From: Scalesia atractyloides
Lineage: Eukaryota; Streptophyta; Magnoliopsida; Asterales; Asteraceae
Assembly (NCBI GenBank): GCA_947069175.1
Contig: CAMTDV010000013.1
Span: 16,259,412 to 16,323,411, forward strand
Reading direction: 5' to 3'
Length of the DNA stretch: 64,000 nucleotides
This document shows, one piece after another, positions 12,115-24,752 of this stretch (position 1 is its first letter; each line of letters begins with the position of its first letter). Both the position numbers and the translations under genes were made by a program. Below the pieces are notes generated by a model. The model searched no databases, was not told the DNA's origin, and was given only the letters and a program-made list of their open reading frames with translations.

Positions 12115-12335
12115 GATGAGATTGGTAGTGTACCAAAACTGAAAATACCAATATCGAATTTTTAGAAAAGTGGGTATCGAATACGGTACCGGTCGTACTC
12201 GTTGCAAAATGCTCTCTATATGGTAGTGCTACAGAACCGGTACCTGTACTAAAAGTACAGATGCTGAAATTTTGGAAAAGTGGGGACTGGAATCTATTAG
12301 TACCAGAGTACTTAGTACCAAATGCTAATCCATAC
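12115..12335. repeat. GGTACC-rich diverged duplication
   Basis: Two related blocks, about 12128-12200 (GAAAATACCAATATCGAATTT...GGTACCGGT) and about 12236-12300 (GAACCGGTACC...CTGAAATTTTGG), share order and wording. This looks like a common dispersed plant repeat built on GGTACC. It is non-coding and lies in the likely 5' region of the HEAT-repeat gene. Confidence 0.45.
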
Positions 12336-12612
12336 ATCTTACTTTTGATTTGATGATATTATTCTAGATTGTAAATATTGTAGGATCTAGGATTAATATT
12401 CAAAAAAAGAAAAAAGAAAAATTGAACCGCGATTTAGTGAGTAAACCTACAACCGATTTGGAAACGTTATCCAAGAATCATCCGACTTATTTATCGGTTG
12501 GAAGGGTCTATGGGCCGGGCTAATTACCGAAAATCCTAGTTACTCATTCAATGTTTCCGGAAATTCTGGCTTCGTCTTATGCAATGTGTATTCAATTTGT
12601 TTCAGTTATACA

Positions 12613-14397
12613 ATGATGTCAGAAGCTACAGTTAGAGATCATTTGTTGTCTAAATCTGAAAAGATTAGTGAAAGCTCAAATAGTAACATTATCTTTTCCA
12701 AATCATATATCGAGCATTCCAACGGAAATCTTGAAGGTAAACAGAAAAAAAACGACGAACCAGCAGTGAATGGCGACGTGGAGGTAGTGGTTGCTGAAGT
12801 AGAGTACATTGAATCCGAGAAACTGGATGATCTAGAAGACCTTGATACAAGTCTAAAGGTAGATTAGTTATTTAGTTATATTAAATTATTAATCAGCGAT
12901 CTGAATTAGCATTTAGCTGTTTTAAGTGTTTATGATATAATTCTAATTCTATCTTTAGATGCTCATACCCGGGTTGGAATCTAAAGATTGGGTTTTGCTC
13001 TGTGAGGCGCTTAACAATGTTAGGCGTTTATCGATATACCACAAGGAAGCGTTGGAAGATATACTGTGAGCCTTACTAGTTTTCGTCTCTAGTTAATTTT
13101 TTTTCCTGATGCTTTATACAAGGGAAAATCACCAAAATGGACATTGACTAGTCAACTTTACTAAAATGAACATCGATCGTGTCTGTGGTAGACATGATCC
13201 CTGACTATTGCGTCTAAGGTAGAGTTTGCGTTTGAGATTGCGCCATGGGTTTCCGCGCCTACTTTTTTTTTTCATTACAATTTTTAAATGAGCATAACTT
13301 TTGCATACGATAGTATTTTTTTTAATAAAAAAATACACTAAATTAAGATAATAAAATTCTCTTTCATTTGGTGTAAACTTCTAAAAAAAATATTAACGTA
13401 TGAAAAAGTTATGTTCGTTTAAAAATCGTGGTGGAAAAGTAAAAAAAAACCTAAAGATGATGGCACGTGTCAAGTTTCTATTGGCTGAAGAGTATGAGTC
13501 TTTGCTAGACGTACATGTTCATTTTGGTAAAGTGGGTGAGTCAAATGTTTAGTTTCGTGAATTTCTCTTTAGATAATTATTCATTAACTCAAGATTTTGA
13601 TGAACAGGGACACTGTAATCTCCCTTCTAGTAAAATCCCTCAAGAATCCAAGAAGTGCTGTTTGTAAAACTGGAATTATGACTTGTGCCGACATTTTCAA
13701 AGCATTTGGTGACAAGAGTATCGATTTCTTGGACCCGCTGGTAACCATTTTGATGATTTTCTTTGCTTCTGCATCGAGTTTGATCTTTCGTTAAGTAATT
13801 GGAATTCAAACTTGATTTCAGTTTGTACAACTTCTTCTCAAATCCTCGCAAGACAAACGGTTTGTCTGCGATGCTGCTGAAAAGGCATTAGTGGCTTTAA
13901 CAACTTGGGTCTCCCCGGTTCTGTTGTTGCCAAAACTACAACCATATCTAAAAAACCGCAATCCACGAATCAGGGCAAAAGCGTCAATGTGCTTTTCTCG
14001 TAGTGTCCAACGACTGGTAATAATTTGCATAATTGCATGATCATGTTTATTCTTGATTGATTTTCATCGCTTGACGATAAAATGTTTTTTTTTCGTGATT
14101 AAACTTGAACAGGGTGTCGATGAAATCAAAGCCTATGGGATCGACAAGTTGATCCAAATAGCGACAACCCAGTTGAGTGACCAGTTACCCGAATCACGTG
14201 AGGCTGCTCGTGCACTCCTGTTGGAGCTGCAGACCGCATACGAAAAGTCCCCTGTTTTGGCACCAGAACTGGACGCTCTGTCTGAGGAGCCATCAGTACG
14301 TTCTTGGGAGCGGTTTTGTGAATCTAACCTGTCGAGGTTAAGCGCACAAGCGGTCCTTCACGTGACTAGTGTGGCTCGTGAGGGTCTTGTAAAATGA
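12613..14397 (+). CDS. HEAT/ARM-repeat (TOG-like) protein, five exons, 321 aa
   Basis: Exons 12613-12858, 12959-13065, 13608-13740, 13822-14016 and 14113-14397 sum to 966 nt, giving an unbroken 321-residue protein with consensus GT-AG borders. The start is MMSEATVRDHLL. A pyrimidine-rich TTTGTTTCAG just upstream (to 12605) suggests a 5' UTR intron. Residues 1-80 are polar and acidic (EVEYIESEKLDDLEDLD). From about residue 80 on come helical repeats with TOG/HEAT features (GLESKDWVLLCEALNNVRRL, VISLLVKSLKNPRSAVCKTG, SSQDKRFVCDAAEKALVALT, KNRNPRIRAKASMCFSRSV). It resembles the small plant ARM-repeat superfamily proteins related to CLASP/TOGARAM TOG domains, so a microtubule-linked role is possible but unproven. 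AATAAA at about 14532. Intron 2 carries a MITE. Confidence 0.88.
13122..13575. mobile_element. MITE in intron 2 of the HEAT-repeat gene
   Basis: The left end (GGAAAATCACCAAAATGGAC...ACTAAAATGAACAT) is mirrored, with mismatches, at the right end (ATGTTCATTTTGGTAAAG...GTGAATTTCTC). This gives imperfect TIRs of about 50 bp around a roughly 450-bp non-coding element. The flanking exons splice in frame, so the insertion appears tolerated. Confidence 0.65.
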
Positions 14398-14399
14398 TT

Positions 14400-15928
14400 T
14401 TTGCATCACTTGAAAGATTTGTTGAGATGTATATTATGAAATTGATTGGACATTAACAGTCGTCACATTTTTATTTGAAATTATTGTCACTTGTATTAAT
14501 TTGCTGTCACTTATATTAATTTGTTTGATTAAATAAAATGTAATTTATGCATAATTTAGATACATAGCCAGTTACCTTCAATACAAAACCATATTTTCTA
14601 CGAGAACAACATAACACTTGTATCTATCGTTTGATGTGTAATACATAAGACGATTACACAACTGGCTACTATACCATGCAAACAAGCGGGTCGGGTCGAG
14701 TCGAGTCAATTATTCACAACCTCAACCACAAGATGAGGTATTAAAACAAGATCAAGCTATGGATTCAAGGAAAGTTGATGAAGTTGAGGTCAAGTCCGAG
14801 ACGGATGAAACTTCAAGATTTATGAAGTTATAGCTTAGTGATTTTTGTATGTTTTAGTTTGTAGTTTTTGGGCCTTTATGTTTGTTATGGTTTGTGGTCT
14901 CTTTCTCTTGTATTAAACTTTGAGAGAGAAGAGATGCAATTTACTTTGGAACTAGTAAGAATATCAGTGCTATGCTGTAGAGTTTCGATTGATATCTATT
15001 TTGATTTAGTATACCAATCGAAAGAAATATGTTTAAAAGAATATCGACACATGTTTTTACATCGACCGAAAACCATTAAAATAAATTTAAATTGAACAAC
15101 GAGACAGAATGATTTAAAATTAATTGTAAATTGAAACGTAAATGTTATCTTAAATATACCTTTAATGAAAAGGAACCTAAAACTAAAACACTAAACATAT
15201 AGAAAACTAAAAATAAAAATAATAAAGTCTAGAAAAAAAATCCAATAAAGAAACAAAAAAGCTAATAGGATAAAAACACTATCCACATAACTTCTTAATT
15301 GTAATTTATGTTAAATGTAGACCAATCAGCTAAAAACGTAAACCAACTTGAATTTACACTAACGCGTGCATAAAAATAAGCACGTAAGAAAATAGGTACG
15401 TCGAGTTGCGGCGACATCGAAACGTAAAGTGACTCGAATTTATAACGTTTAATGAAAACGTATTATGTTTGGTTTGACGTGTTTCTGAACACAATTTACA
15501 TCAAAATGTAGACCATTTGAACACATACATAAAGATAAGCATGAAAATGTAATATATTTTAGCCGACTCATTTATAGAAAAATAAAATAAAATTTAGATT
15601 AAAACGTAGACCAACTGAAAACGTACATGATAATAAGCATAAAAATATATTATATTTGACCAAACTTATTACCGGAAAAAATTTACGTCTAAACGTAAAT
15701 CAATTTGAATTTATACAAACATGTACATAAAAATAAACACGTAAAATTGATTACAAAATTTTTAGAAAGTTAAGATATTATAATTGTTAACACTGAAAGT
15801 TAAAAGGGTAAAAGTATAAAAAAAATAAAGATAAAAGAAAGAAAAGTCAAAAAGAAAAAAAAAGATAAAAGACAAAAAAGGAGACAAAAAGTAAGTTAGT
15901 ATTTATCTAACTTGCAATTGTTATATTA
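14400..15928. other. Intergenic, AT-rich, with dispersed 90-bp-type repeats
   Basis: 3' UTR of the HEAT-repeat gene to about 14560, then no recognisable gene. From about 15300 to 15760 several diverged units with AACGTAnACCAACTGAA and ATAAAAATAAGCAC motifs match those at 5.4-5.7 kb. A purine-rich stretch (15790-15890) follows. Confidence 0.5.
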
Positions 15929-15965
15929 CTAGCAATGTATTACCCACGCCTGCGGCGGGGGTGTT
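15929..15965 (-). mobile_element. Second Helitron-like 3' terminus
   Basis: On the minus strand a GC-rich hairpin (CCCCCGCCGCAGGCGTGGG) is followed by TAATACATTG and CTAG, then T. It has the same architecture and orientation as the one at 4286. The body would lie to the right. No Rep/helicase coding sequence was seen in 16-18 kb. Confidence 0.45.
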
Positions 15966-18007
15966 AAACTTTGTAAGGCTAGGTCTCGACGACACTTACA
16001 CTGCTATTCACCCAACGAAAAAGTTCACGTCCAAATTCGAAATTTATAAAACATCATGTTTTAAAGGTTGTGAGAGTAAAACGAAAAAAGACCTATCATG
16101 GAAATGAAACCTTGAAACAGAGTCGACGACTTATAAGCTCGTTCTTCGATAAATTATACATTATCTTGAAAACTCGTTTTGAATGAAATTTACATCATTA
16201 TAAAAAACAAGTCATAATGAAACATTTAGATTTTAATAAAATATTATATTAAAAAAATTATAATTAAAAACAAAATATTCTTAAAACTAATTGTAAACAC
16301 TAAACTAATAAAAAAGTTAAATCAATAAATAAAATCAAAGCAACCCATGTAACCAAATGAAAATAAAATAAAAAGAACTAAATTGATAAAATAAAAAAAA
16401 TTGAAGCAGCAAATGAATCTAAATGAAAACAAAATATAGAAATTAAATTAATCAAAGCGGCAAACATTAGAAATAGGGGAGGAGCCCTGATAACGTGGGT
16501 TGAAAAGCAATAACTTAATCCCACGGCCCAACACTATTCATGCAAAGTTTATAAATAAATAAATAAATATAATATCATTTTTGAGTTTATTTTAAAAAAG
16601 ATATAAAAAAAGAGACGAAAAGTACTGATTTGTTGAACCCTAGAACCACTCTGATCAGTAAAAATTGACTAAATGGCTACATTGAATTCTTTAAAATACT
16701 CTACAAGCGGTTTCCCCTTTTAAATTAACTCTCTTGATTTTAGATAATCGAATCTCTTACATTAATTGAATTTTTTCTATCTATTTACAATGTCGTCACT
16801 ATCTGATCATAGTCATTGCTTGCATATAGTATATGAACGAGATTTTTTTTTCTCGCATTAAAATGTATTTTGTTTAAATCTATCTATATATTATATACCA
16901 TCTATTCTACCTAATAAAGTTCATACCTAGGGGACACATGCATCCATTTAGGACCTCTATTCTTTATTTTCCCACAAAAAATAACTAGAAATCCCTTTGG
17001 TGTATCCTTTTTAGATTATCCACTTGACTAAACTAAAACGGGTCAAAATTGATAGCATATATAAACTTATAACCCGACTCTTTTCATTCTTTACCTCACA
17101 ATCTCACCAAGCTGATTAGGATTTCTGTTTTTCACTTCCAATCAAACAATCCGAAGGTATATGTTTCTCAAATAATGTTCCGATTTCCGGTTTAGTTCTT
17201 CATTTTTTTTGTAATAAACATCTTGATTTCATCATTCTATTCGTTGATCAGTGTTTATATTTCAACTTATATGCTATTTTGATCTAATCTTTGATTTTAG
17301 GTTTTGAATATGTAATCGGTTCCATCAAGGTATGTAATTTATATCATCTTCCGTTTTTTTCGTTGTTCCATATTTACTCTTTGTATTGTAAAAATTTTGT
17401 GTCGGTTAATTCTTTTTTATGGTTTATAAGTTTGTATCCATTGATTTTTTTTATGGTTTTAAAGATCTTGTTCTTTCAATAAATCTTAATATGTTGTATA
17501 TTGTTTTTTTCGTTTGAATATTATTCTGATCTTTATTCTTCCTTTTTTATAAGAGAAAGAGAGTACCTTTTCTTTGCATGTATTGTTTTCTTCAAAGTTA
17601 ACGTTTTTTTCGTATTATTTTAATTAAGTTTATGTTTGATCATTTAATCTTAACATGTTATGTGAATTAATTTTGTTCTTATGTTAATCAATAGGATTTA
17701 TCCTGCTTGGTGTAAACATATGACACGAGTTGATAAGGCTATGCTGGTAATTGATATTTTTGTTATATTGTTTTTTTTAGAAATATTAAAAATCTACTCG
17801 ATTTATGTTATTAACATAAACAATTTTATATCATGGGTCTACCCGTGTAATGTTTCATGTTCGTCATAATTGATTTTTTCGTGTTAATGTTGTTTTTGAA
17901 CTTAAGGATTTGATATTGTGATTGATTATCGGATTATGATTGTTGTGTTTGTAATAAAGTATTTCCTTCACACTCTTTGTCTATCACTTGATTCATATGT
18001 GAATGTG
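15966..18007. other. AT-rich intergenic region, no secure gene
   Basis: Several GT...AG-like transitions and short exon-like stretches occur (for example around 17695-17748), but nothing I recognise. The plus-strand open frames at 17291, 17681 and 17918 are hydrophobic, poly-T driven and lack any domain. Confidence 0.4.
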
Positions 18008-19081
18008 TTAAATGCCTGGTTAGTCCCTTTGGTTTGCAAAAATTACGGACTTGGTCTCGATGCTTCAGTAATTACATACGTGATCCCGGTGGTTGTAATT
18101 TTTGCACTCGTATGGTCCTTATCGCTAACCCATGTTAGATTTCTCAGTTAAGTGTGTGTAAAATGACATGATTGCCGCTGAACAATTAAAAATAAAAAAA
18201 TATAAAGATGGCCACCAATAATCTTCTTCCTTCTCTCTCTAAAAAAAACTCTACCACCACCATCCTCCACCTTCACAACCACCACAATCTGCAACCACCT
18301 AACCACTACCACCTCCGCCATCTGATCACCTGCAGCTTCCCTACCACCTTCATCATCACCACACCACTTTCACAAACCACTCGCACATCCCCACCTTCAC
18401 AAAACAAGACAAGAACCTCTTGACTTGGATGCATCCAGATCTGTAATCGAAATTCACAGATACATCATAAAATATTCCCAGGCAAATTTTCTAATTCCGA
18501 TAATTTGATTGCTTAATTATGTGGGGATTGTTGTTTATCTGTTTTGATTTGGCCTTAATTATGTGCGGCGGCTGGGTGGGTTATGGTGGTTGGGTGTTAG
18601 GTGGTGTTGTGGTGGTTGGACGACAGCTTGTGGAGGGCATCAATTGGAGGGCGACGACTGGTGTATTTTGTTTTTCCGGCCAGATTTGTTTTTGGGCGGC
18701 AGCTTATGGAGGGCATACAAGTTTTCCGGCCAGATTCGTGGTGGTGGGTTGAATGTAATGGTGGATTGATGGTGGAGGTTGTATAGTGGGTTGAAGGTGG
18801 AGGTGGTGGTGGTTGTAGGGTTTTAGAGAGGGAGAGAGAGAGAGTGTGTGAAGGATGAAGAAAATGAAGGGTGGGTTCATCTCTTTTGTTTTTATTTTAT
18901 TAATTGTTTAGGGGAAATCATGTCATTTCAAACATACTTAACTAAGAAATCTAATATGGGTTAGCGGTAAGGACCACACGAGTGCAAAAATTACAATCAC
19001 CGGATCACGTATGTAATTATTGAAGCCTCACGATCAAGTCTGCAATTTTTGCAAACCACAGGGCCAACCAGGCATTTAACT
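18008..19081. mobile_element. About 1.07-kb MITE with about 165-bp TIRs
   Basis: The left arm, about 18008-18172 (GTTAAATGCCTGGTTAGTCC...GTAAAATGACATGA), is repeated inverted at about 18907-19081 (TCATGTCATTT...CCAACCAGGCATTTAAC). The stem-like arms make it a Mutator-type non-autonomous element. The interior has an ACC/CAC-rich part and a GGTGG-rich part with a short internal repeat (GCTT(G/A)TGGAGGGCAT, then TTTTCCGGCCAGATT). Open frames inside are compositional. Confidence 0.85.
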
Positions 19082-19226
19082 CTATATAAATCTACTATAT
19101 CTCGATAAAGTTACGGCAACGATCTAGAGTTAATGCCAATCAATAATCTGGAACAACTTCGTAAGTATATAGATAAAGAAATCGAAAGGATCTGATTAGA
19201 GCAAATTTTTAATTCAATTTTTTTTG

Positions 19227-19862
19227 TTGAAATGGTTAAAAGTTTTTCGATCTACAACGTATCACGTATCGTGCACGAATCAACCATCGATATGATTCTT
19301 TGGTATAAGAAATCAAAAAAGGGGTATTGTTTTGACATTCTTGAGTTTATAATTTGTTTTCAATCTTTTTTTTTTGGTTTTTATTGTTATAAATTTTAAA
19401 ATATTTCTAAAAAACTAAAATTAAATTATTTTTCTACTTTTGATGCAAAATTCATTTATTTATGTACTGCGTTGGGCATGATGATATTTTTTTTTATAAA
19501 TATATTAGATAAAAATATTTATACACACTCATATGCTAACGTGAGGCACATAATTTCAACTAAAAACGTTAAATTGTTTTTGATCCACAGTGTATCGCCC
19601 ATGAATCAACTATCGGTATAATTTTTTGATATAAAAAATCAACAAAGGGTATTTTTTTGACGGTCTTGAATTTATAGGTTTTTTTTTCATTTTTTGTAAT
19701 ACATTTTAAAATAATTTATAAAAAACTCAAATTAAGTTATTTTCTATTTTTTGACGAAAATTCATGTATTTCCGTGCTGCGTAGCGCATGGTGATATTAT
19801 TAAATTTCAAATAAATTAGATAGGAATATTTCTACTCTCATATGCTTGACGTGGGGCATGAC
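19227..19862 (+). repeat. Diverged tandem duplication, unit about 0.31-0.33 kb
   Basis: Unit 1 (from about 19227) and unit 2 (from about 19558) share the same order: TTTTCGATCTACAACGTATC-like, GAATCAAC(C/T)ATCG, a run of T, and GTGCTGCGT(A)GCGCATGGTGATATT-like ends. They have many substitutions and small indels. The GC-rich ends (GCTGCGTAGCGCATGG) are weakly hairpin-like and may be the tip of a non-autonomous element. Confidence 0.6.
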
Positions 19863-22048
19863 TTGATTTTACCGACACATTTCATCAAATCAATGAATAC
19901 ATTTATTTTGTATATAAATAAATTTAATAAGTGTTTTTGTGAATTCCTATAGCTCAATTGATTATTTTGTGTGATGTTCCCATTATACATATACATGTTT
20001 CCTATAAAGTTAAACCACTTCTATGTATAATCATCACTTTAGATCACTTAGATTAAATCTCAACTATTTAAAATACAAGAAACTTTTTACAAGGACAGGT
20101 TAAAGGTTAATTTTCTTATTTCTTTTGATCTGTTGAAGATCAATTATTTTCTCTATGATTTTAATTTCAAACCGTCTTTAAAGGCTACTCTATATTACAC
20201 TAAAAAACTTGTTTCTTTCTAATATAGTTATCGTGGACTAATAAAAAAATAAACATTTTATAACTTAAATACCTATAAACTACAAGTAAGTAGGTCGTCT
20301 CCATATGAAATATGTGGTCGGTGCTTAACTAATTAATCAAATTAACTATTACTAATCTAGATTTGAAGATTTTGATTGATTTGAAAGAAACTAAAAAATT
20401 ACTTAAGAAAAGATTTATCAAATTAAAGAAAAGCAACTGCCATCTGGAATTCAGCTTATTGATTTCACACAAAACTTCGTTTAATTACTAAACCACCACA
20501 TAGACATGGCCTTGGGATTTCGAATTAAAATAATAATTAAATAGAGTTTTTAATAATAACCATATGATCTAATCGTCCCTTCACAAATGCCAATTACCTA
20601 CCTAGTTACAAACCCGCTAACGATGCAAGAAATCGCAAATACGTTTGATAATAGACAAACAATTCAAATATAAGCAAAAGTTTATTCAACTCAAACACAA
20701 GTAGTCAAGATATAAGTTTCACAGTAATCAAACAAAGTTAAAGTGACAAAAACAGAACAACAGTTCAACCAGGGAAAGCCGGTTTAGAAAAAAAGGTAAC
20801 ATGTTCTAAGTTTCAGATTCTAGGTTTACACAAAACTTAATTTAATCAATTAATTGGACACCACAAAGACATGGTGCTGAAAAATCGGTTAATTTAAATG
20901 GTAATAAAAAAACAGGTATTTGTCATCAGATCTTTTATAATTTAATTACCATATTTACTAGAGTCTGACTCCACCTTCTCTATGTCACCTAACAAGTTAC
21001 TAGGTTTTGTCATCAACCGAACAAATTTTAAAGCAATGATTACTAACACATGCAAATATATTAAGAAAACCAACTCATCAAATTCTTCATACAACCTTGT
21101 CAATGGCAAAAACAAATCCAAACATAAATAAAACTAACAAAAAGTGTTAAACCCTATAAACCGTCACCCGGAAGAAGTCACCAGAGAAATAGTCGGCATG
21201 GTTGTCATCCCAACGCCAAGCATCATCCCGTCAAAACCGACTAACTCCAAAATCTTTTGTCCTTCTTGATTTGCGTGCCAACAATCTTTTGTCCTTCTTG
21301 ATTTTCATCTGCAGAAATCGTTTGAAGAAGCAATGGATATATATATATGTATATATATATATACGACAAAACGGTTAAGGAAAAGGAATAAAATGATTCT
21401 ATACTTACCAGATTATTAAGAAGTAAGGTGGTGGATGAGTACACTATTTCGGTGTTGTAATGCGAATTCTTGTCTTGTGTGTTTTTAATTTTCTTGTCTT
21501 GAATAGTTGAATGTCAAAGACCCTAGAGCAAAGAAAAATAATAATTTGTTTAAGGATCATTTAGCTTTTTTTTTTTTCATTTTGCATAAACATTTCTCAT
21601 CTCATCCTCTTGAATTCTTTAATTTTCTAATTATGTTTCTTTATGCCTCGTAAATAAAGTGGGACGGGGCAATGTGGTGGATTCGTGGTCAGGGTTTGCA
21701 TCCGGGTGCTAACACTGTCGCCACCTCCTCGGTTAACCCTTTCAGGTTCGTTTTCCGGGCAGACGAAGCCGCACGGGATGGAACAAAAATGTATAACGGT
21801 CATTTTTTAACCGTTGAATGGGCATAAAAAAACTTAATTCTTATTTAAAACAATATAAATAACCAACCCCATTTACCATTTCACACAAACCTTCAACCAT
21901 TTTACACAAATCTTATACCACTTTCATTCAAATCTTGACCATTCTCAATCAAACCATCACCTTTTCAATCTCACTTCTCAATAGCTAATTTCTCGAACGA
22001 TGACTTGGGTATATTTTTACTGCCCAACGATGTTGAACGTGATTTTTT
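19863..22048. other. Non-coding stretch with a diverged duplication and a microsatellite
   Basis: The blocks near 20452-20515 and 20817-20880 (CACACAAAACTT, CACCACA(T/A)AGACATGG) are diverged repeats about 365 bp apart. At 21249-21304 there is a 38-bp direct duplication (AATCTTTTGTCCTTCTTGAT), and an AT microsatellite lies at about 21330-21363. No recognisable gene. The last part (21.9-22.0 kb) is probably the 5' end of the Harbinger-like unit. Confidence 0.45.
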
Positions 22049-22899
22049 TTGTCAAACGATAGTAGCCTAATTATTTTTTCAAAGAAATGCTTGAGCAAGT
22101 TGAAATGGAAAACACGACAACGTCCTCAGGCATTCCTAAAAAAAGTCAAATGTGATTGCGTACAAGGTAACAAAAATCTTATGAATGATTATTTTGTTGA
22201 TAAACCAAAGTATGATCATGATACATTCCGCTACCAGTTTCGTATATTGAAACAATTGTTCTTAAAAATTGTTGGTGATGTGGAAGCATAATATTCTTGG
22301 TTTCAAGAAGGATACGAGAGTAGGTTGAAAAAAGAGTTTTATGGCAATACAAAATGTTACATCCGCCGTTAAACAACTCGCGAGCGGTAATACATTCGAC
22401 GAGGGCGACAAATATTTACAGATGTCCAAAAGGACTTCGCGGGAATGCCTGCAATTTTTTTTTGTAACGTCGTGAATCAATTTTATTGTGATAAGTTCTT
22501 GCGTAGGCCGACAAGCAACTGTAAGGCTCCGCATTTGTACTTTCCTCATTTAGAAAGTGTAAATATACTTCTATTTTTGGAAACTTGTAATCATATTCAT
22601 ATATTTTATTTCAATCCTTGTAATCCGAGATTCTGATTATAATGGAACTTTATTCAATAAATGTACATCTTTTACACATATGATTCATAATTTACAATAT
22701 TTGATATGTGACTTCATACAAGAACCTCATACTTGGAATACTCAAATGCCCAATTTTGCGTGCAATTATACTAATACATCATTCTCTTATGCTTAAAAAA
22801 CTCGAAAACCAGCTAAAATACATAAAAACAGCTCAAAACCAACCCACCCGTGCGAGTTGAACCCACTTCGCACGAAGCAGAGCTGCCAGTTGTTTTTCC

Positions 22900-22907
22900 T
22901 ATAAATA
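22900..22907 (+). promoter_or_regulatory. TATA box of the 3.0-kb solo LTR
   Basis: TATAAATA preceded by a poly-T run and followed by CAGACGTACTTCACCA, the usual layout of a plant LTR core promoter. Confidence 0.6.
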
Positions 22908-23098
22908 CAGACGTACTTCACCACTTCCAACCTTCCGTACACTCTCACTCTCAATTTGATTTTCGACAGAATAATCTCAGATTCTTCTAAGTGAGTTTAA
23001 CTTCACTTTCAATTTCATATCTTTTCTTCTGCTTTTACTTCTTTTCTTTTGTACCAAGTGTTGTAAGCTAACCTAGTTCGTCATCCTCATAGGATTGA

Positions 23099-24752
23099 AT
23101 TAGTGTTCTAGCTAGTGAGAATGTTGGGAGCTTTAGCTACCCGAATTAAGTTTTACACCTCACTTGAACATTTTTACATTTTACTTTCTGTACATTCATG
23201 ACCAACCGGGTTATTGCAACCCTGTGCTTTGGTGAATCATATAACAAGATTTGACATCTCCATGCTTGACATCTATGACCAACTTGAATATCTATATACT
23301 TAAACCATACATAATTTTCGTATTTTCTTAATAAGCTAGTCAGAACAGAATCTTAATCGCTTTCTGATTAAGTATTATGGTCCTAGACTGTTCTGCCTCA
23401 TTGACAATACCCTGTTTAAGAAAATCAGTGTTGAAACGGGTGCAAAATGAGCTAAAATTTTACAGACTCAGACCCTTCGCACGAAGTGATCAGTCACTTC
23501 GCACGAAGTGGTCACCTCGTACGAAGTGGCATTTTTCCGTATTTACTTTCTGTATTTTCTGCCTTCCAACCCGAATCCGAACCCGACTCTGAAACACTTA
23601 CACAATTCCGTTCCCCCGTGTAGGATAACTTCAGTGTCCTACCCTCCATCCTAGTGTTCTAGCTAGTGAGAACGTTGGGAGCTTTGGCTACCCGAATTAA
23701 GTTCTACACCTCACTTGAACATTTTTACATTTTACTTTCTGTACATTCATGACCAACCGGGTTATTGCAACCCTGTGCTTTGGTGAATCATACAACGAGA
23801 TTTGACATCTCCATGCTTGACATCTATGACCAACTTGAATATCTATATACTTAAACCATACATAATTTTCGTATTTTCTTAATAAGCTAGTCGGAACAGA
23901 ATCTTAATCGCTTTCTGATTAAGTATTATGGTCCTAGACTGTTCTGCCTCATTGCCAATACCCTGTTTAAGAAAATCAGTGTTGAAACGGGTGCAAAATG
24001 AGCTAAAATTTTACAGAATCAGACCCTTCGCACGAAGTGATCAGTCACTTTGCACGAAGTGGTCACCTCGTACGAAGTGGCATTTTTCCGTATTTACTTT
24101 CTGTATTTTCTGCCTTCCAACCCGAATCCGAACCCGACTCTGAAACACTTACACAATTCTGTTCCCCCGTGTAGGATAACTTCAGTGTCCTACCCTCCAT
24201 CCTAGTGTTCTAGCTAGTGAGAACGTTGGGAGCTTTGGCTACCCGAATTAAGTTCTACACCTCACTTGAACATTTTTACATTTTACTTTCTGTACATTCA
24301 TGACCAACCGGGTTATTGCAACCATGTGCTTTGGTGAATCATATAACGAGATTTGACATCTCCATGCTTGACGTCTATGACCAACTTGAATATCTATATA
24401 CTTAAACGATACATAATTTTTGTATTTTCTTAATAAGCTAGTCGGAACAGAATCTTAATCGCTTTCTGATTAAGTATTATGGTCCTAGACTGTTCTGCCT
24501 CATTGACAATACCCTGTTTAAGAAAATCAGTGTTGAAACGGGTGCAAAATGAGCTAAAATTTTACAGAACCAGACCCTTCGCACGAAGTGATTAGTCACT
24601 TCGCACGAAGTGGTCACCTCGTACGAAGTGGCATTTTTCTGTATTTACTTTCTGTATTTTCTGCCTTCCAACCCGAATCCGAACGCGACTCTGAAACACT
24701 TACACAATTCTATTCCCCCGTGTAGGATAACTTCCGTGTCCTACCCTCCATC
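23099..24752 (+). repeat. 551-bp tandem repeat, three copies
   Basis: Units start at about 23099, 23650 and 24201 with TAGTGTTCTAGCTAGTGAGA and are about 98 per cent alike by eye, differing by scattered substitutions only. Each ends ACTTCAGTGTCCTACCCTCCAT. Each contains CGCACGAAGTG / CACTTCGCACGAAG inverted motifs that can fold. The same 71-residue open frame is repeated in copies 1 and 2. It is not a credible gene. Confidence 0.95.

Noticed and set aside
17291..18151. Possible multi-exon gene with hydrophobic exons
   Set aside because: Splice-like motifs are common in AT-rich DNA; there was no recognisable protein and no consistent frame.
18208..18786. His/Asn/Thr-rich and Gly/Trp-rich frames
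   Set aside because: Compositional by-products of ACC-rich and GGT-rich parts inside a MITE.
23377..24143. Duplicated 71-residue frame
   Set aside because: Simply repeated because the 551-bp LTR repeat is repeated; the third copy and other features give no support for a protein.
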